Positions 1 to 8,697 of a stretch of 32,745 nt of DNA are shown here, piece after piece. Where the stretch lies: NCBI GenBank assembly GCA_015179025.1, contig WHUX01000400.1:1-32745 (forward strand), read 5' to 3'. The translations under genes were made by a program, and so were the position numbers. The notes under the pieces were generated by a model. The model made no database searches, was not told the DNA's origin, and saw nothing but the letters and a program-made list of their open reading frames with translations. Source of the DNA: Terfezia claveryi (Eukaryota; Ascomycota; Pezizomycetes; Pezizales; Pezizaceae). Position 1 is the stretch's first letter. Each line of letters begins with the position of its first letter.

Positions 1-1
1 A

Positions 2-103
2 GAAGATGAACAGGGTAAAGAGGATGAAGTGGATGAAGAGTATGAAGAGGATAAAGAAGGTAAAGGAGAGGATGATATCAAAGGAGAAGAACAAGATGAA
101 TAA
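2..103 (+). CDS. C-terminal tail of an acidic protein (partial)
   Basis: An open frame enters from the left edge and ends at TAA 101-103, giving 33 residues made almost only of Glu, Asp, Lys and Gly (for example DEEYEEDKEGKGED). Acidic low-complexity tails occur in chromatin factors, nucleolar proteins and in some retroelement polyproteins. Nothing here tells which. It could also be a purine-rich repeat that is open by chance. No domain is visible and the start lies outside the window. Confidence 0.3.
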   Translation, partial: EDEQGKEDEVDEEYEEDKEGKGEDDIKGEEQDE

Positions 104-850
104 TGACCATGTATAGGGTGTCACAGAGCTTTCACTTTGTCACGGAATTTATATTTTGTCACAGATCCCTATGTTGTCCAGCAATTTTTTCACTATTTCC
201 TTATCGTCTGATGGAATGTTTAGTATTGGTTGTTTTATATATCATTGTGGGTTAGGATTGTAGATTTATTGTTCTTTTAGATATAGCAATAGGTTAGTAT
301 AGACTAGTCACTAGATGGAGAATAGAGTACTTAAGGTATAGTCTAGTTGGCACAAGCCCAGTATATTAGGCTAGTAGTGCAGACTTAGACTGGGGTACAA
401 CTCATGAGTAGGCTTGCACTAGTCCCTCAGTATTCTAAGGTTGCATATGAGACAGATAAGTATATATATATACTCTAGTATATATTGCCTCCCAGCTTGT
501 CTAGTCTCCTCTAGTAATCCCAGCCCACCTGTAGGCAAAAGTAACTCATATGCGGCCCTATTAAGGGGACCAAAATGAGTCAGTCCCCAGGGGGAATTTG
601 GCAAAAGGCTAGTTAATCTGCCACGATGATGCTTGTTTAGCTTAATTGTATATACGAGTAACAGCCTAACACCTAGTTATTGATATCCTTTGTCGAGTTT
701 TGTTTGTCACATTTCCTTTGTCAGATTTTCTTTATCGATGTATCACACTAAAGTATCTAAGCTAACTTGAGGGAATGTGCAGGCAAACTTGGATTCATTG
801 TTTGATAGTTAGGTCTGGATCCCCATAATGCTCTGTGTTGCTTTGTCTCA
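104..850. other. intergenic region, no gene seen
   Basis: No convincing coding frame. The left part repeats the word TGTCAC several times (near 120, 140 and 163, and again near 707), which recalls LTR ends, but I could not define a pair of termini. A copy of the dispersed motif GTCTRGTTGGCAC lies at 341-353. The last 60 bases lead into the promoter of the H3-like gene. Confidence 0.4.
341..353 (+). repeat. dispersed motif GTCTAGTTGGCAC, copy 1
   Basis: Reads TATAGTCTAGTTGGCAC with its flank. It fits the tRNA A-box pattern TRGYNNARNNGG. Four more near-identical copies occur at 26675, 27361, 30030 and 30152, all on the plus strand. Confidence 0.5.
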
Positions 851-857
851 TATAAAA
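851..857 (+). promoter_or_regulatory. TATA box of the H3-like gene
   Basis: TATAAAA stands 63 bp before the ATG at 920. Between them the top strand is pyrimidine-rich (tcactatcgctcc, tcatcacctccttt), as is common just downstream of fungal core promoters. The position fits a short leader. Confidence 0.55.
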
Positions 858-919
858 TCATCACTATCGCTCCTAGGTCACCAAGTTCATCACCTCCTTT
901 AACCAGCTAACATATAAGA

Positions 920-1820
920 ATGGCAAGAACAAAGCAGGTTCCAATGAAAAACCCCAGGCAACCAGTGAGGTCACAAGTCCCTAGGAATATAAAATCAGTT
1001 GTGCCCCCCAAAAGCGGTGGTACCAAAAACTATAAGAAAGCTGTCACAAGGACGTTAGCATTCCATTCGATGAAGCATTCCATTCCATGAAGCATTCCAT
1101 TGCATGAAGTATTCCATTGCATGAAGAAAAAAGGACTAATCTAACTGTATTATCAGTTAGCCTCGTACGTCAGATTAGGAATCAACAGAGAAGCGTTGAC
1201 CTAATATTTCCAAAGATTGCATTCCGCAGGCTGTGCAGGGAGATTTTACAAGACGTAAATAGGGATAATAACAACAAATACTCGCAGTTCATAGATTAGA
1301 ATAATATGGAGCATATCTAAGTGAGGGCAATAGATGCCATACAGGAGGTGGCGGTAGTATATATACATGAGTATTTTACTAGTAAGTCAAAATATATCAC
1401 GAATGCTGTTACGGATGCTGTCATGGACAAATATGACTAATCACGACTACAGAAAAAGCAGTGAACCTGATTGCAATACAAGGCGGTGAAATACACAATA
1501 GACAAACAATCCTACAGCAGGATGTTAGACTATGGCATAAAATTCAGGCGAATATATTGGCCGGAGGTAATTTGCTGGGGGCATTTCCATATGTACCTCT
1601 TGTGAGCCAACGAATACCCAAAAAAGCAAAAAGAGGACGCCATATAGTACTGAGACCAGCTAGAGGAGGAGGGCCAGCAGCAGCAGCAGGAGTAGGAGGA
1701 GGAGAAGCAGCAGTAGTAGCAGCAGCAGGAGCAGGACCAGGGGCAGGGGGAGGACAAGGGGCGGTGGTAAAAGCAGAAGCAGCAGCCAGAGCAGGACCAG
1801 GGGCAGGAGGAGAAGGATAA
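920..1820 (+). CDS. divergent histone H3-like protein, four exons predicted
   Basis: The protein should pack DNA as an H3-fold nucleosome subunit. ATG 920 opens with ARTKQ, the exact N-terminus of mature H3, followed by a basic Pro/Arg/Lys tail with SGG where H3 has TGG. After a 107-bp intron, LVRQIRNQQRS, FPKIAFRRL and CREILQD match the H3 alpha-N and alpha-1 region without gaps (about 15 of 30 residues identical by eye). AIDAIQE and VVYIHEYF match alpha-2, and after an 80-bp intron NLIAI, TILQQDVRLWHKI match loop 2 and alpha-3, with a 3-residue insertion (HNR). The length through alpha-3, about 134 residues, equals H3. Unlike H3 it then has a basic Gly/Ala-rich extension to TAA 1818-1820, which overlaps low-complexity DNA and may not be real. 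Exons: 920-1053, 1161-1286, 1326-1381, 1462-1820. The introns argue against a retrocopy. It could be a variant, a cenH3-like protein or a young pseudogene; two stops fall in the doubtful 39-bp second intron. Confidence 0.68.
1054..1160 (+). other. intron 1 of the H3-like gene (107 bp)
   Basis: Donor GTTAGC, branch-site candidates CTAAT and CTAAC at 1137-1145, acceptor TTAG at 1157-1160. Removing it joins ac+c as Thr and brings the ARTKQ exon into the frame of the alpha-N helix, so that the tail reads into LVRQIRNQQ at the spacing expected for H3. It contains the 17-bp tandem repeat. Confidence 0.6.
1058..1125 (+). repeat. four tandem copies of a 17-bp unit
   Basis: Units begin at 1058, 1075, 1092 and 1109 and read GCATTCCATTSSATGAA with one or two changes each. 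The array lies wholly inside predicted intron 1, so its non-triplet length does no harm to the reading frame. Confidence 0.9.
1287..1325 (+). other. possible 39-bp micro-intron 2 of the H3-like gene
   Basis: Donor GTTCAT, acceptor GTGAG, with a CTAAG just before. Removal rebuilds a Gln codon (ca+g), deletes both in-frame stops (TAG 1297, TAA 1318) and restores the H3 spacing between QD of alpha-1 and QE of alpha-2 (16 residues against 15 in H3). It is shorter than typical fungal introns. The alternative is an in-frame 13-codon insertion carrying two nonsense codons, which would make the gene a pseudogene. Confidence 0.4.
1382..1461 (+). other. intron 3 of the H3-like gene (80 bp)
   Basis: Perfect donor GTAAGT, branch-like GACTAATC at 1435-1442, acceptor GCAG ending at 1461. 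Splicing joins a+tg into an ATG codon and runs HEYFT directly into NLIAI, exactly where H3 alpha-2 meets loop 2. The nearer AG at 1452 would lead to an immediate stop, so 1461 is preferred. Confidence 0.7.
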
Positions 1821-1880
1821 GCAGCAGTAATGGTGGAGGCAGTAGTAGGCAGAGGGGTAGCAGGAGGAGGAGGCACAGGT
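1664..1880 (+). repeat. purine-rich GCA/GGA triplet low-complexity tract
   Basis: Runs of gca, gga and gag triplets leave several frames open on both strands. In the H3-like frame it would give a Gly/Ala-rich end. The minus-strand frames (Leu-, Pro- or Ser/Cys-rich) are artefacts of the composition. Confidence 0.8.
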
Positions 1881-1899
1881 ACCCAATAATCATTCCCTT

Positions 1900-2147
1900 A
1901 TGTTAGCATACTGTACATCACCTAGTAGAAGGTTCACTGTTACTGAGGATGAAATATATAGTTATAAGAACGACCACAACGTGGGGAGGTTTACATCAAC
2001 GGTCAAAGAGAGACCGCCCTAATGTTATACAATTCCGGTTTAGATGTCAATTACCAAGAAACACAGATACTTGAACGCCTGACAGCCAAAGTAAATATTG
2101 GAATCTTTAGCGAATTAGGTTCCGGTACCCGACTTCCTACCAGTTAA
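1900..2147 (+). CDS. two abutting small ORFs, possible exons of an unknown gene
   Basis: ATG 1900 opens 40 codons (contains FTVTEDEIYSYKNDH) ending TAA 2020-2022. The ATG at 2022 overlaps that stop and opens 41 codons in the next frame (contains LDVNYQETQILERLTAK) to TAA 2145-2147. Both have balanced amino-acid composition unlike the surrounding DNA, so they may be one coding segment split by a frameshift or a short intron, perhaps 3' of the H3-like gene. No family recognised. Confidence 0.2.
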
Positions 2148-2456
2148 ATACCATCTCACTAGTCAAGTGCTTTTTTTAGAGAACGTTTAGGGCATTTGGT
2201 TTTGCTTTGAAGAGTTTTTTTTTTTCTTTCTATATTGTATAGTTATATGAATTGATTTACGAGGGATTATTGGTAAACTCAAGTGAGGTTAGGAAGGATT
2301 TTTCAAGTTTTGTAGGATGTTGGAAGGATTTTTGTTATAGTTATAGTGATAGGTCTTGTGATTTATTTAAGGTATATTAATATATTTCTTAACCGATATT
2401 GGGGTAAGGATTTTGTTTGGCTGTGTAGTACAGATTGCTAGTATTATTTGTCAGTA
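2148..2456. other. intergenic, AT-rich, no gene seen
   Basis: T-rich runs and no usable frame. It ends at the copia target duplication. Without the copia element this DNA would continue into the minisatellite at 8163. Confidence 0.5.
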
Positions 2457-2461
2457 GGTGG
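2457..2461 (+). repeat. target-site duplication GGTGG, left copy
   Basis: GGTGG directly before the 5' LTR, repeated directly after the 3' LTR at 8158-8162. Five bases is the usual size for Ty1/copia integration. Confidence 0.9.
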
Positions 2462-3100
2462 TGTTGAAAATAATCATTTCCTTTCGATATAGTTAAGTAT
2501 TTCCATACAATATATCATTCTCGCTTATGATTATTTCCACATCATGCTGATACCCAATATGGACACTTGCTACTCGATTAAGGACTTCTGTATTATTTCT
2601 TTCATATGTATTCACATGTCGTTCACATGTTCTTATTATCTTTGCTTACTTTCCTAACTCAGTATCTATTATCGTTGCATAATGCTGCTTTACTACTTAA
2701 GGTTACTGCTTACTTGTCTCAGTTGTTATGACTCAATGATCACCTCTTATATGACTTTCTGTTATATTCGTTGACTCATATTACTGTCTCAGTTGCACAC
2801 CTCTATGTATTTCTTCATTTACATATGCACGATATACTATTCTTAGGTTATGTAACTTAGACTTCCTTACTAGATCTTTACCCTCAACTCGTACCATTAT
2901 ATACAAGTTTCCTACTACTGTATCTAGTTATATATACTTCTCGATTAGACTCAATAGATAGTCTACTCTCGACATAGTTCAACCATCTGCTCTCTCGCAC
3001 TTCTGTTCGCTCGCACTCTTCGCTTAATAGCACTACTGTCTACCGCTACTACCTCCGTAATTACTACCGCGATACCTCCGCTCATAGTAACCTTTCAATA
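2462..3100 (+). repeat. copia 5' LTR
   Basis: Starts TGTTGAAAAT and ends TTTCAATA. The end is one transition from CAACA, the inverse of the start. Same length (639 bp) as the 3' copy. Confidence 0.92.
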
Positions 3101-3112
3101 GGTTATGAGCCC
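3101..3112 (+). promoter_or_regulatory. minus-strand primer binding site, half-tRNA type
   Basis: GGTTATGAGCCC abuts the LTR. Its complement GGGCTCATAACC is the anticodon stem-loop of initiator tRNA-Met (anticodon CAT), not the tRNA 3' end. Priming by such a cleaved initiator tRNA is known for yeast Ty5 and Drosophila copia. Confidence 0.75.
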
Positions 3113-3177
3113 GGAATAGCTCAGAACAACTCGATAACTTTCTCACATTCACTTTCCCTCCCACACATATCTATATA

Positions 3178-4250
3178 ATGGCATCTGGTTCAGGTTCTGG
3201 TTCTGGTGGTAAAGGAAAGGCTGTACCTTCTATCTTCCGACCACCGAAAGACTTCAAGCCTATTCCAGTCAAACTCGATAATATTGAGTCACTTACCGGC
3301 AAAGACAACTACGAAGACTGGGCTGATACCATCAAAATGATTATGAGAGGCATGGGTTGTAAGGAACTCATTATTAAAGGACTTAAACCTGCGACAGATA
3401 CGACACAAGAAGAGAAAGAACTCTTCGCAGCTATGGAAAATTAAGCTATCCTCATGCTAATACAGGTTATTAGCAAACCTATACTGAAGGTCGTCTCTAA
3501 GTTTGATTCACTATACGAAATCTGGACTCATCTCAAAGACTAGTATTACCATGATACTCCATTCTCTTTCATACATCAACTGCACACACTCTTCACTTTA
3601 GCCTCAACCTATACTTCTACTACCTCCTTTGCCGACTTTATTAAGCAATATGAGATTGAGTGGTCTCGACTCTACTCTCTTACTGGCTCTTCAGATGAAT
3701 ATCGCAAATCCCTCCGCACTTTCCTTGATAAGGACGAAGCCAAAAGGGACATCCTCCTCTTCTTCCTCGTTGAACATCACTCTAATATAGTCGACAATCT
3801 CTCAACTAAGTCCGACCTTACATATGCTGATGCAAAATTAAGACTTCTCTCTGTTGGTTCAGAAATCGAAAAATGGGATACTACTCTCTCTACCTCCTTC
3901 AAGAAGAAAGGCAAGCCTCAACAGCAGCAATCACAACAACAGAACAAGGACTCCAATGTGGAATGCACCTATTGCAAGAAGCATCAACTCGGCAAATACA
4001 CAGGTCATACATAGCAGAAGTGTCAGAAGTTGAAGAAGTCAAACAAAGATAAGAAGAAGGATAAAAAGAAGGAAGACAAGAAGGAACAGGCACTTATCGT
4101 TAGTAGCTCTGGTAGCTCCAAGGACGAGACTCTCAGCGTCAGTAACCTATCCCGAAAAACCATCTGGAAATTCGATATAGTGTACAGTGCTCACATAACC
4201 AATGACATAGGACACTTCGAGAACTTTTCAGAGGATAGTGGAACTGTAGA
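3178..4250 (+). pseudogene. copia gag and start of protease (broken)
   Basis: Encodes the particle protein. ATG 3178 opens a Gly/Ser-rich start, then NYEDWADTIKMIM and a region typical of UBN2-type copia Gag. An extended zinc knuckle lies at 3964-4023 (CTYC, then H and C; the usual Trp before QKC is now a stop), followed by a Lys-rich stretch and WKFDIVYSAHITND, the protease active-site region in which the catalytic Asp-Ser-Gly is degraded to Asp-Ile-Val. In-frame stops at 3442 (TAA), 3541 (TAG) and 4012 (TAG). The frame is lost near 4230-4258, where a short deletion moves the rest into the next frame. Confidence 0.85.
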
Positions 4251-4257
4251 AGGGCTG

Positions 4258-7200
4258 GTAATAATCTCCTCGAAGCTAAAGGAAAAGGGACGGTCCTTCT
4301 TAACTGTCTACACCCCAATGGCTCTACTTCCACTGTTCGTCTTGTCAATGTTCGATATGTTCCTTCTCTTGGTCACTCACTGTTTTCTTGGAATGCTATT
4401 TGATCTCGTCTTTCCACTTTTTCAATGGACTCCGGGTTTTATGTTACGAAGAAAGGCAATGATTCTGTGTTATTTATAGTGGAATTTGTTGGAAGTCTCC
4501 TATTTATTATTGAGTCAAATGAAAAGGCATTGGTTTCCTCCTCTCGAAAAACTATCGATCACTGGCATCAGTCATTCGGTCATCAAGCTATTACTGTCCT
4601 CAAACATAAAGAACTCTACTCTAACGGTGATATTCTCCCAACACCCCCTAATAACTATCATTGTGAGCCATGCATACTCACCAAATCTACTCACTCTGTC
4701 CCTAAGCCGACAACATCTTGTGTCTCTAATATTCTCGAACTTATTCACTCAGATCTTAGTGTTAAACTCCCCATACCCTCTTTTGGAGGAGCAAGCTACT
4801 TCATCACACTTATCGATGACTACTATCGTACTTCTTGGGTCTACTTCCTTAAACAGAAATCCGACTCAACCAAATCAATCCAAGACTTTGTTACCTTGGT
4901 TGAAAAGCAAACATCACACCATGTTAAACGGTTTCATACTGATAATGGTGGAGAGTATGTTAACAAAGATCTTGAACAGTTCTTTAAGTCAAAAGGCATT
5001 GTACATGAACTAACGCCCCCTTACTCTCATGAATCTAATGGTGTAGCTGAACGCTTCAACCGAACAATACAGAACATGATGAGGGCTATGTTGACAAATA
5101 TGGACAAAAGATTCTGGGCTGAAGCATGCTCAACTTCAACCTATCTTCGAAATTGGTCACCTCATAGTGCTGTCAAAGGGAAGACTCCCTACGAGGTCTT
5201 TTACAGCAATAAACCTACCATCTCTCACCTTCAACCCTTCGGTAAGGAATGTTATATACACATACCTGAGGAACGATGACCTGCAGGCAGTAAACTCCTA
5301 CCACGGGCTGAGAAAGGTATATTCATTGGTTATACTAATAGCACTGCTATCTATAAGGTCCATGTACCTTCTAGAAAGTATACTTATACAGTTCGAGCAC
5401 AAGATGTTATTTTCGGACCGAGTACAACTCCAGAAGGGGTACCTCCACCTACATCTAACTCGACTAATCCATCACGGTCACTAACTATGAATACTTCTTC
5501 TCCTCCTACTTCTCAACTTGAAGTAATCCCATACACTAGCTCAGAATTCCCAAATGAATATCTCTGGCAACAATGGTGTATACAAAATCCAAAACAAGCA
5601 GAAGAATGGTATTTCAAGGGACACCCACTCGTTCATAAAGCATGGTTCCCTAGTATGACTCTTTCCCATCTGACTGAAACAATATCCAACACAACTACTT
5701 CCTCACCACCTATTCCTCCAACATCAACTGCAACGTCATCACCTCCTCCACCAGCTCCTGGACCTATATCCAAACCAACTCCACAAGTTCACCTCTCTCC
5801 TCCACCTCAAAATCGAGATGAATATTCACCACTTACTTTACTTCCTCAAGACCTTCGACAATTTTTACCCGATGACTCTAATGATGGAAACTTCACTCGA
5901 ATCATTAGCGGAAAAATAGTTAGACCCACAACCATTACCAAGGCAGGTCGAGCTGTTTTCAAGCCAATAAAATTCGGAACTGCACAAGCTCCCATTGTCC
6001 CTATAATCGGTACAAAGATACAGTTTGATGGTCGATCTAGATTAATCGAAGACCCACCTGAAGTCTTTGATGAGGATAATGAAGAAGATAAAGTGTTGAT
6101 CGCTTTAGTCTTACAACATGGTAATGAACCTCAAACTTTTAAACAGGCTGTTAACTCTCCTGATGAAGAAAAATGGAGAATGGCTATGAACGATGAGTTG
6201 GAAGCTATGAAGGATCAAGATGTTTGGAAAGTGGTTCTAACACCATAAGATAGGAATATTATTGGAAGCAAGTGGGTATTTAAGATTAAGCAAGATGCTA
6301 ATGGGAATATCGATCGGTACAAGGCTTGTCTAGTTGCTCAAGGTTTCTCTCAACAACCCGGCACAGACTTTGATGAAATCTTCTCTCCTGTTGTCCAATA
6401 CGACTCTCTCCGCCTCCTCATTGCTTTATCTGCTCACTTCCAATGGGAACCTCAACAAATAGATATCAAAGCAGCCTTCCTTTACAGCTCTTTGAATGAA
6501 ATAATTTACATACAACTCCCGGAAGGTACCCGGATTGATGGCATGTGTGCTAAACTTAACCGATCCATTTATGGATTAAAGCAGTCTCCTCGTCAGTAGT
6601 ATGGACAATTAACATCTTTCCTCCTGACAATAGATTTCTCTGCTTGTACCTTTGACCCCTGCATCTTCATCCATAGGTCTGGCACAATCATACTCGCCCT
6701 TTGTGTTGACGATATTACTTTATTCGGATATAAAGACTCAGCCTTTATGAAGTCTACCAAACAGTCACTCAAACAAGAGTTTAAGTTAACTGATATGGGT
6801 AACTTACATTGGCTTCTAGGAATTCGAATTGAGAACTCTAAGTACAGTATCACTCTATCCCAATCCTCTTACATCGACAAGTTTCTCGAATGTTTCGGTA
6901 TGATAGACTGCAACCCTGTCACTCTTCCTCTTGACTCGAACCATACTCTTCGACAATATACAGATGAAGATAAGGTTACCAACATCTCCCTCTATTAACA
7001 AATTGTTGGATCACTCATGTATGCAGTTATTGGAACACGTCCTGACCTGGCTTACTCTGTAACTCTTCTCTCACAATTCTCTCACAAACCATCAAAGGAT
7101 CACCTCGGAGCAGTTAAACGAGTCCTACGCTACCTTAAGGGTACTCGCGATCTTACCTTGACCTACAAACTCGGACAACCTCTTTCACTTAAAGGATTTA

Positions 7201-7504
7201 CTGATTCAGACTTTGCTGGATGTCGTGACACTCGACGGTCGACCTCAGGATATATCTTCAAATCAAAGATATTCCCTCTGCCCTCTCTTGTGACAATAAC
7301 GGCTCTATCGACCTGTCTCATAATCCTGGAATTTCCGATAAGTCAAAGCATATTGACGTTGCTTACCACTTCATCCGCAAACTCGTTAACTCCGGCACTA
7401 TCATACTGTTGCATATTCCTGGTGAATACAATCCAGCGGACATATGCACAAAGGCCTTTCCTGGTCCACGATTCTCCTATCTTAAAGGATTAATCATGGA
7501 ATAA
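4258..7504 (+). pseudogene. copia pol: integrase, reverse transcriptase, RNase H (broken)
   Basis: One frame from about 4258, with stops at 4401 (TGA), 5277 (TGA), 6246 (TAA), 6597 (TAG) and 6996 (TAA). The HHCC zinc region lies at about 4560-4720 (HWHQSFGH, CEPC). The integrase triad is intact: Asp 4752, Asp 4941 and Glu 5049, the last two exactly 35 residues apart. A Pro/Ser-rich linker follows at 5490-5870. RT spans about 6120-6890 with KWVFKIKQD, the active site CVDDI (Asp codons 6708 and 6711) and YGLKQSPRQ, whose following Trp is now TAG 6597. RNase H begins with FTDSDFAGCRDTRRSTSGY, then a deletion near 7263-7285 removes the part with the next catalytic Glu and shifts frame; CDNNGSIDLSHNP to PADICTKAF follow to TAA 7502-7504. 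Confidence 0.9.
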
Positions 7505-7507
7505 CAA

Positions 7508-7518
7508 GTGAGAAGGGG
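7508..7518 (+). promoter_or_regulatory. copia polypurine tract
   Basis: The purine-rich run GTGAGAAGGGG directly before the 3' LTR is the expected plus-strand primer of reverse transcription. Confidence 0.7.
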
Positions 7519-8157
7519 TGTTGAAAATAATCATTTCCTTTCGATATAGTTAAGTATTTCCATACAATACATTGTTCTCCCTTACGATTATTTCCATATC
7601 ATGCTGATACCCAATATGGACACTTGCTACCCGATTAAGGACTTCTTTATTATTTTTTTCACATGTGTTCATATGTCATTCACATGTTCTTATTATCTTT
7701 GCTTACTTTCCTAACTCAGTATCTATTATCATTGCATGATGCTGCTTTACTACTTAAGGTTACTGCTTACTTGTCTCAGTTGTCATGACTTAACGATCAC
7801 TTCTTCTATGACTTTCTGTTATATTCATTGACTCATATTACTGTCTCAGTTGCACACCTCTATGTATTTCTTCATTTACATGTGTACGATATACTATTCT
7901 TAGGTTATGTAACTTAGACTTCCTTACTAGATTTTTACCCTTAACTCGGACCATTATATACAAGTTTCTTACTCCTGTATCTAGTTATATATACTTCTCG
8001 ATTAGACTCAATAGACAGTCTACTCTCGACATAGTTCAACTATCTGCTCTCTTGTACTTCTGTTCACTCACACTCTTTGCTTAATAGCACTACTGTCCAC
8101 CGCTACTACCTCTGTAATTACTACCGCGATACCTCCGCTTATAGTAACCTTTTAATA
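7519..8157 (+). repeat. copia 3' LTR
   Basis: 639 bp, TGTTGAAAAT to TTTTAATA. About 39 substitutions from the 5' LTR by eye, with only about five transversions and no length change. Confidence 0.92.
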
Positions 8158-8162
8158 GGTGG
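8158..8162 (+). repeat. target-site duplication GGTGG, right copy
   Basis: Matches 2457-2461 exactly and closes the copia insertion. Confidence 0.9.
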
Positions 8163-8177
8163 GAGTACTCCGTGACA

Positions 8178-8417
8178 GTGTAAGCAATCCATGATGGTGC
8201 AAGCAATCCGTGATAGTGCAAGCAATCCGTGACAGTGCAAGCAATCCATGATAGTGCAAGCAATCCGTGACATACAATCTAGTATAGTGAAAGAAGCAAG
8301 CAATCCATGATAGTTCAAGGAATCCATAACAGGCAATCAGGCACAGTGCATACAATCCGTGATAGTGCAAAGAATATGAGACAAGCAATCTGGTACCATG
8401 CAAGCAACCCGTGAAGG
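8178..8417 (+). repeat. 19-bp minisatellite
   Basis: Five clean units of GTGCAAGCAATCCGTGATA run from 8178 to 8272, then degenerate copies with spacing changes reach about 8417. The minus-strand frames here (repeating HYHGLLAL-type peptides) come from the repeat and are not genes. Confidence 0.9.
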
Positions 8418-8697
8418 TAGAAAGAATCGGTCATACAAAAACAACCAAGATATAGGAGAACAGAATGAGGGTATTAAACATAATGAGAATATAGAAGAGT
8501 TATGACAAAACAATAAAAAAAAAAAAGGAAACAGGGTAGGCTTGGCGAGTAATCTATAGATCACTTATTAATCATGAGTCGAGTTGTAGGACAGGAAAGG
8601 CGACTCGGCGAGTTGTTGAAACTCCAAAACTCGCTTGCCGAGGCGGGTCTTGACGACCAGGTCCGAGTTGTACTCGTCCCATGGTGCACACTATCTA
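8418..8697. other. spacer with an imperfect hairpin
   Basis: No gene. An A-run lies near 8515-8525. CTCGGCGAGTT at 8604-8614 can pair with 8628-8642 (AACTCGCTTGCCGAG) with a 4-base bulge. Close to 8670 the words around CTCGTCCCATGG may be the first degraded integrase residues of the next element. Confidence 0.4.

Larger units (their letters stand above)
2462..8157 (+). mobile_element. full-length but inactive Ty1/copia LTR retrotransposon
   Basis: 5696 bp, bounded by two 639-bp LTRs and a GGTGG duplication. Internal order is primer site, gag, protease, integrase, reverse transcriptase, RNase H, polypurine tract. Integrase before RT is diagnostic of Ty1/copia. By eye the LTRs differ at about 39 places, nearly all C/T or G/A. 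Coding stops also lie in CpA/TpG contexts, as expected from RIP. The element cannot make its own proteins now. Confidence 0.93.

Noticed and set aside
119..750. Solo LTR starting TGTCACAGAG and ending near ATCACA
   Set aside because: No target duplication, no second copy in the window and no clear end; TGTCAC words alone are too weak.
920..1820. H3-like locus as a processed retrocopy or plain H3 pseudogene
   Set aside because: Well-formed introns (GTAAGT donor, CTAAC branch) and a TATA box argue against a retrocopy; conserved fold residues are kept while tail residues vary in an ordered way.
1530..1893. Minus-strand Leu-, Pro- and Cys/Ser-rich ORFs
   Set aside because: All follow from the GCA/GGA triplet low-complexity tract; no start context, domain or balanced composition.
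8178..8417. CRISPR-like array
   Set aside because: Units are contiguous 19-mers without unique spacers, in a eukaryotic repeat context.
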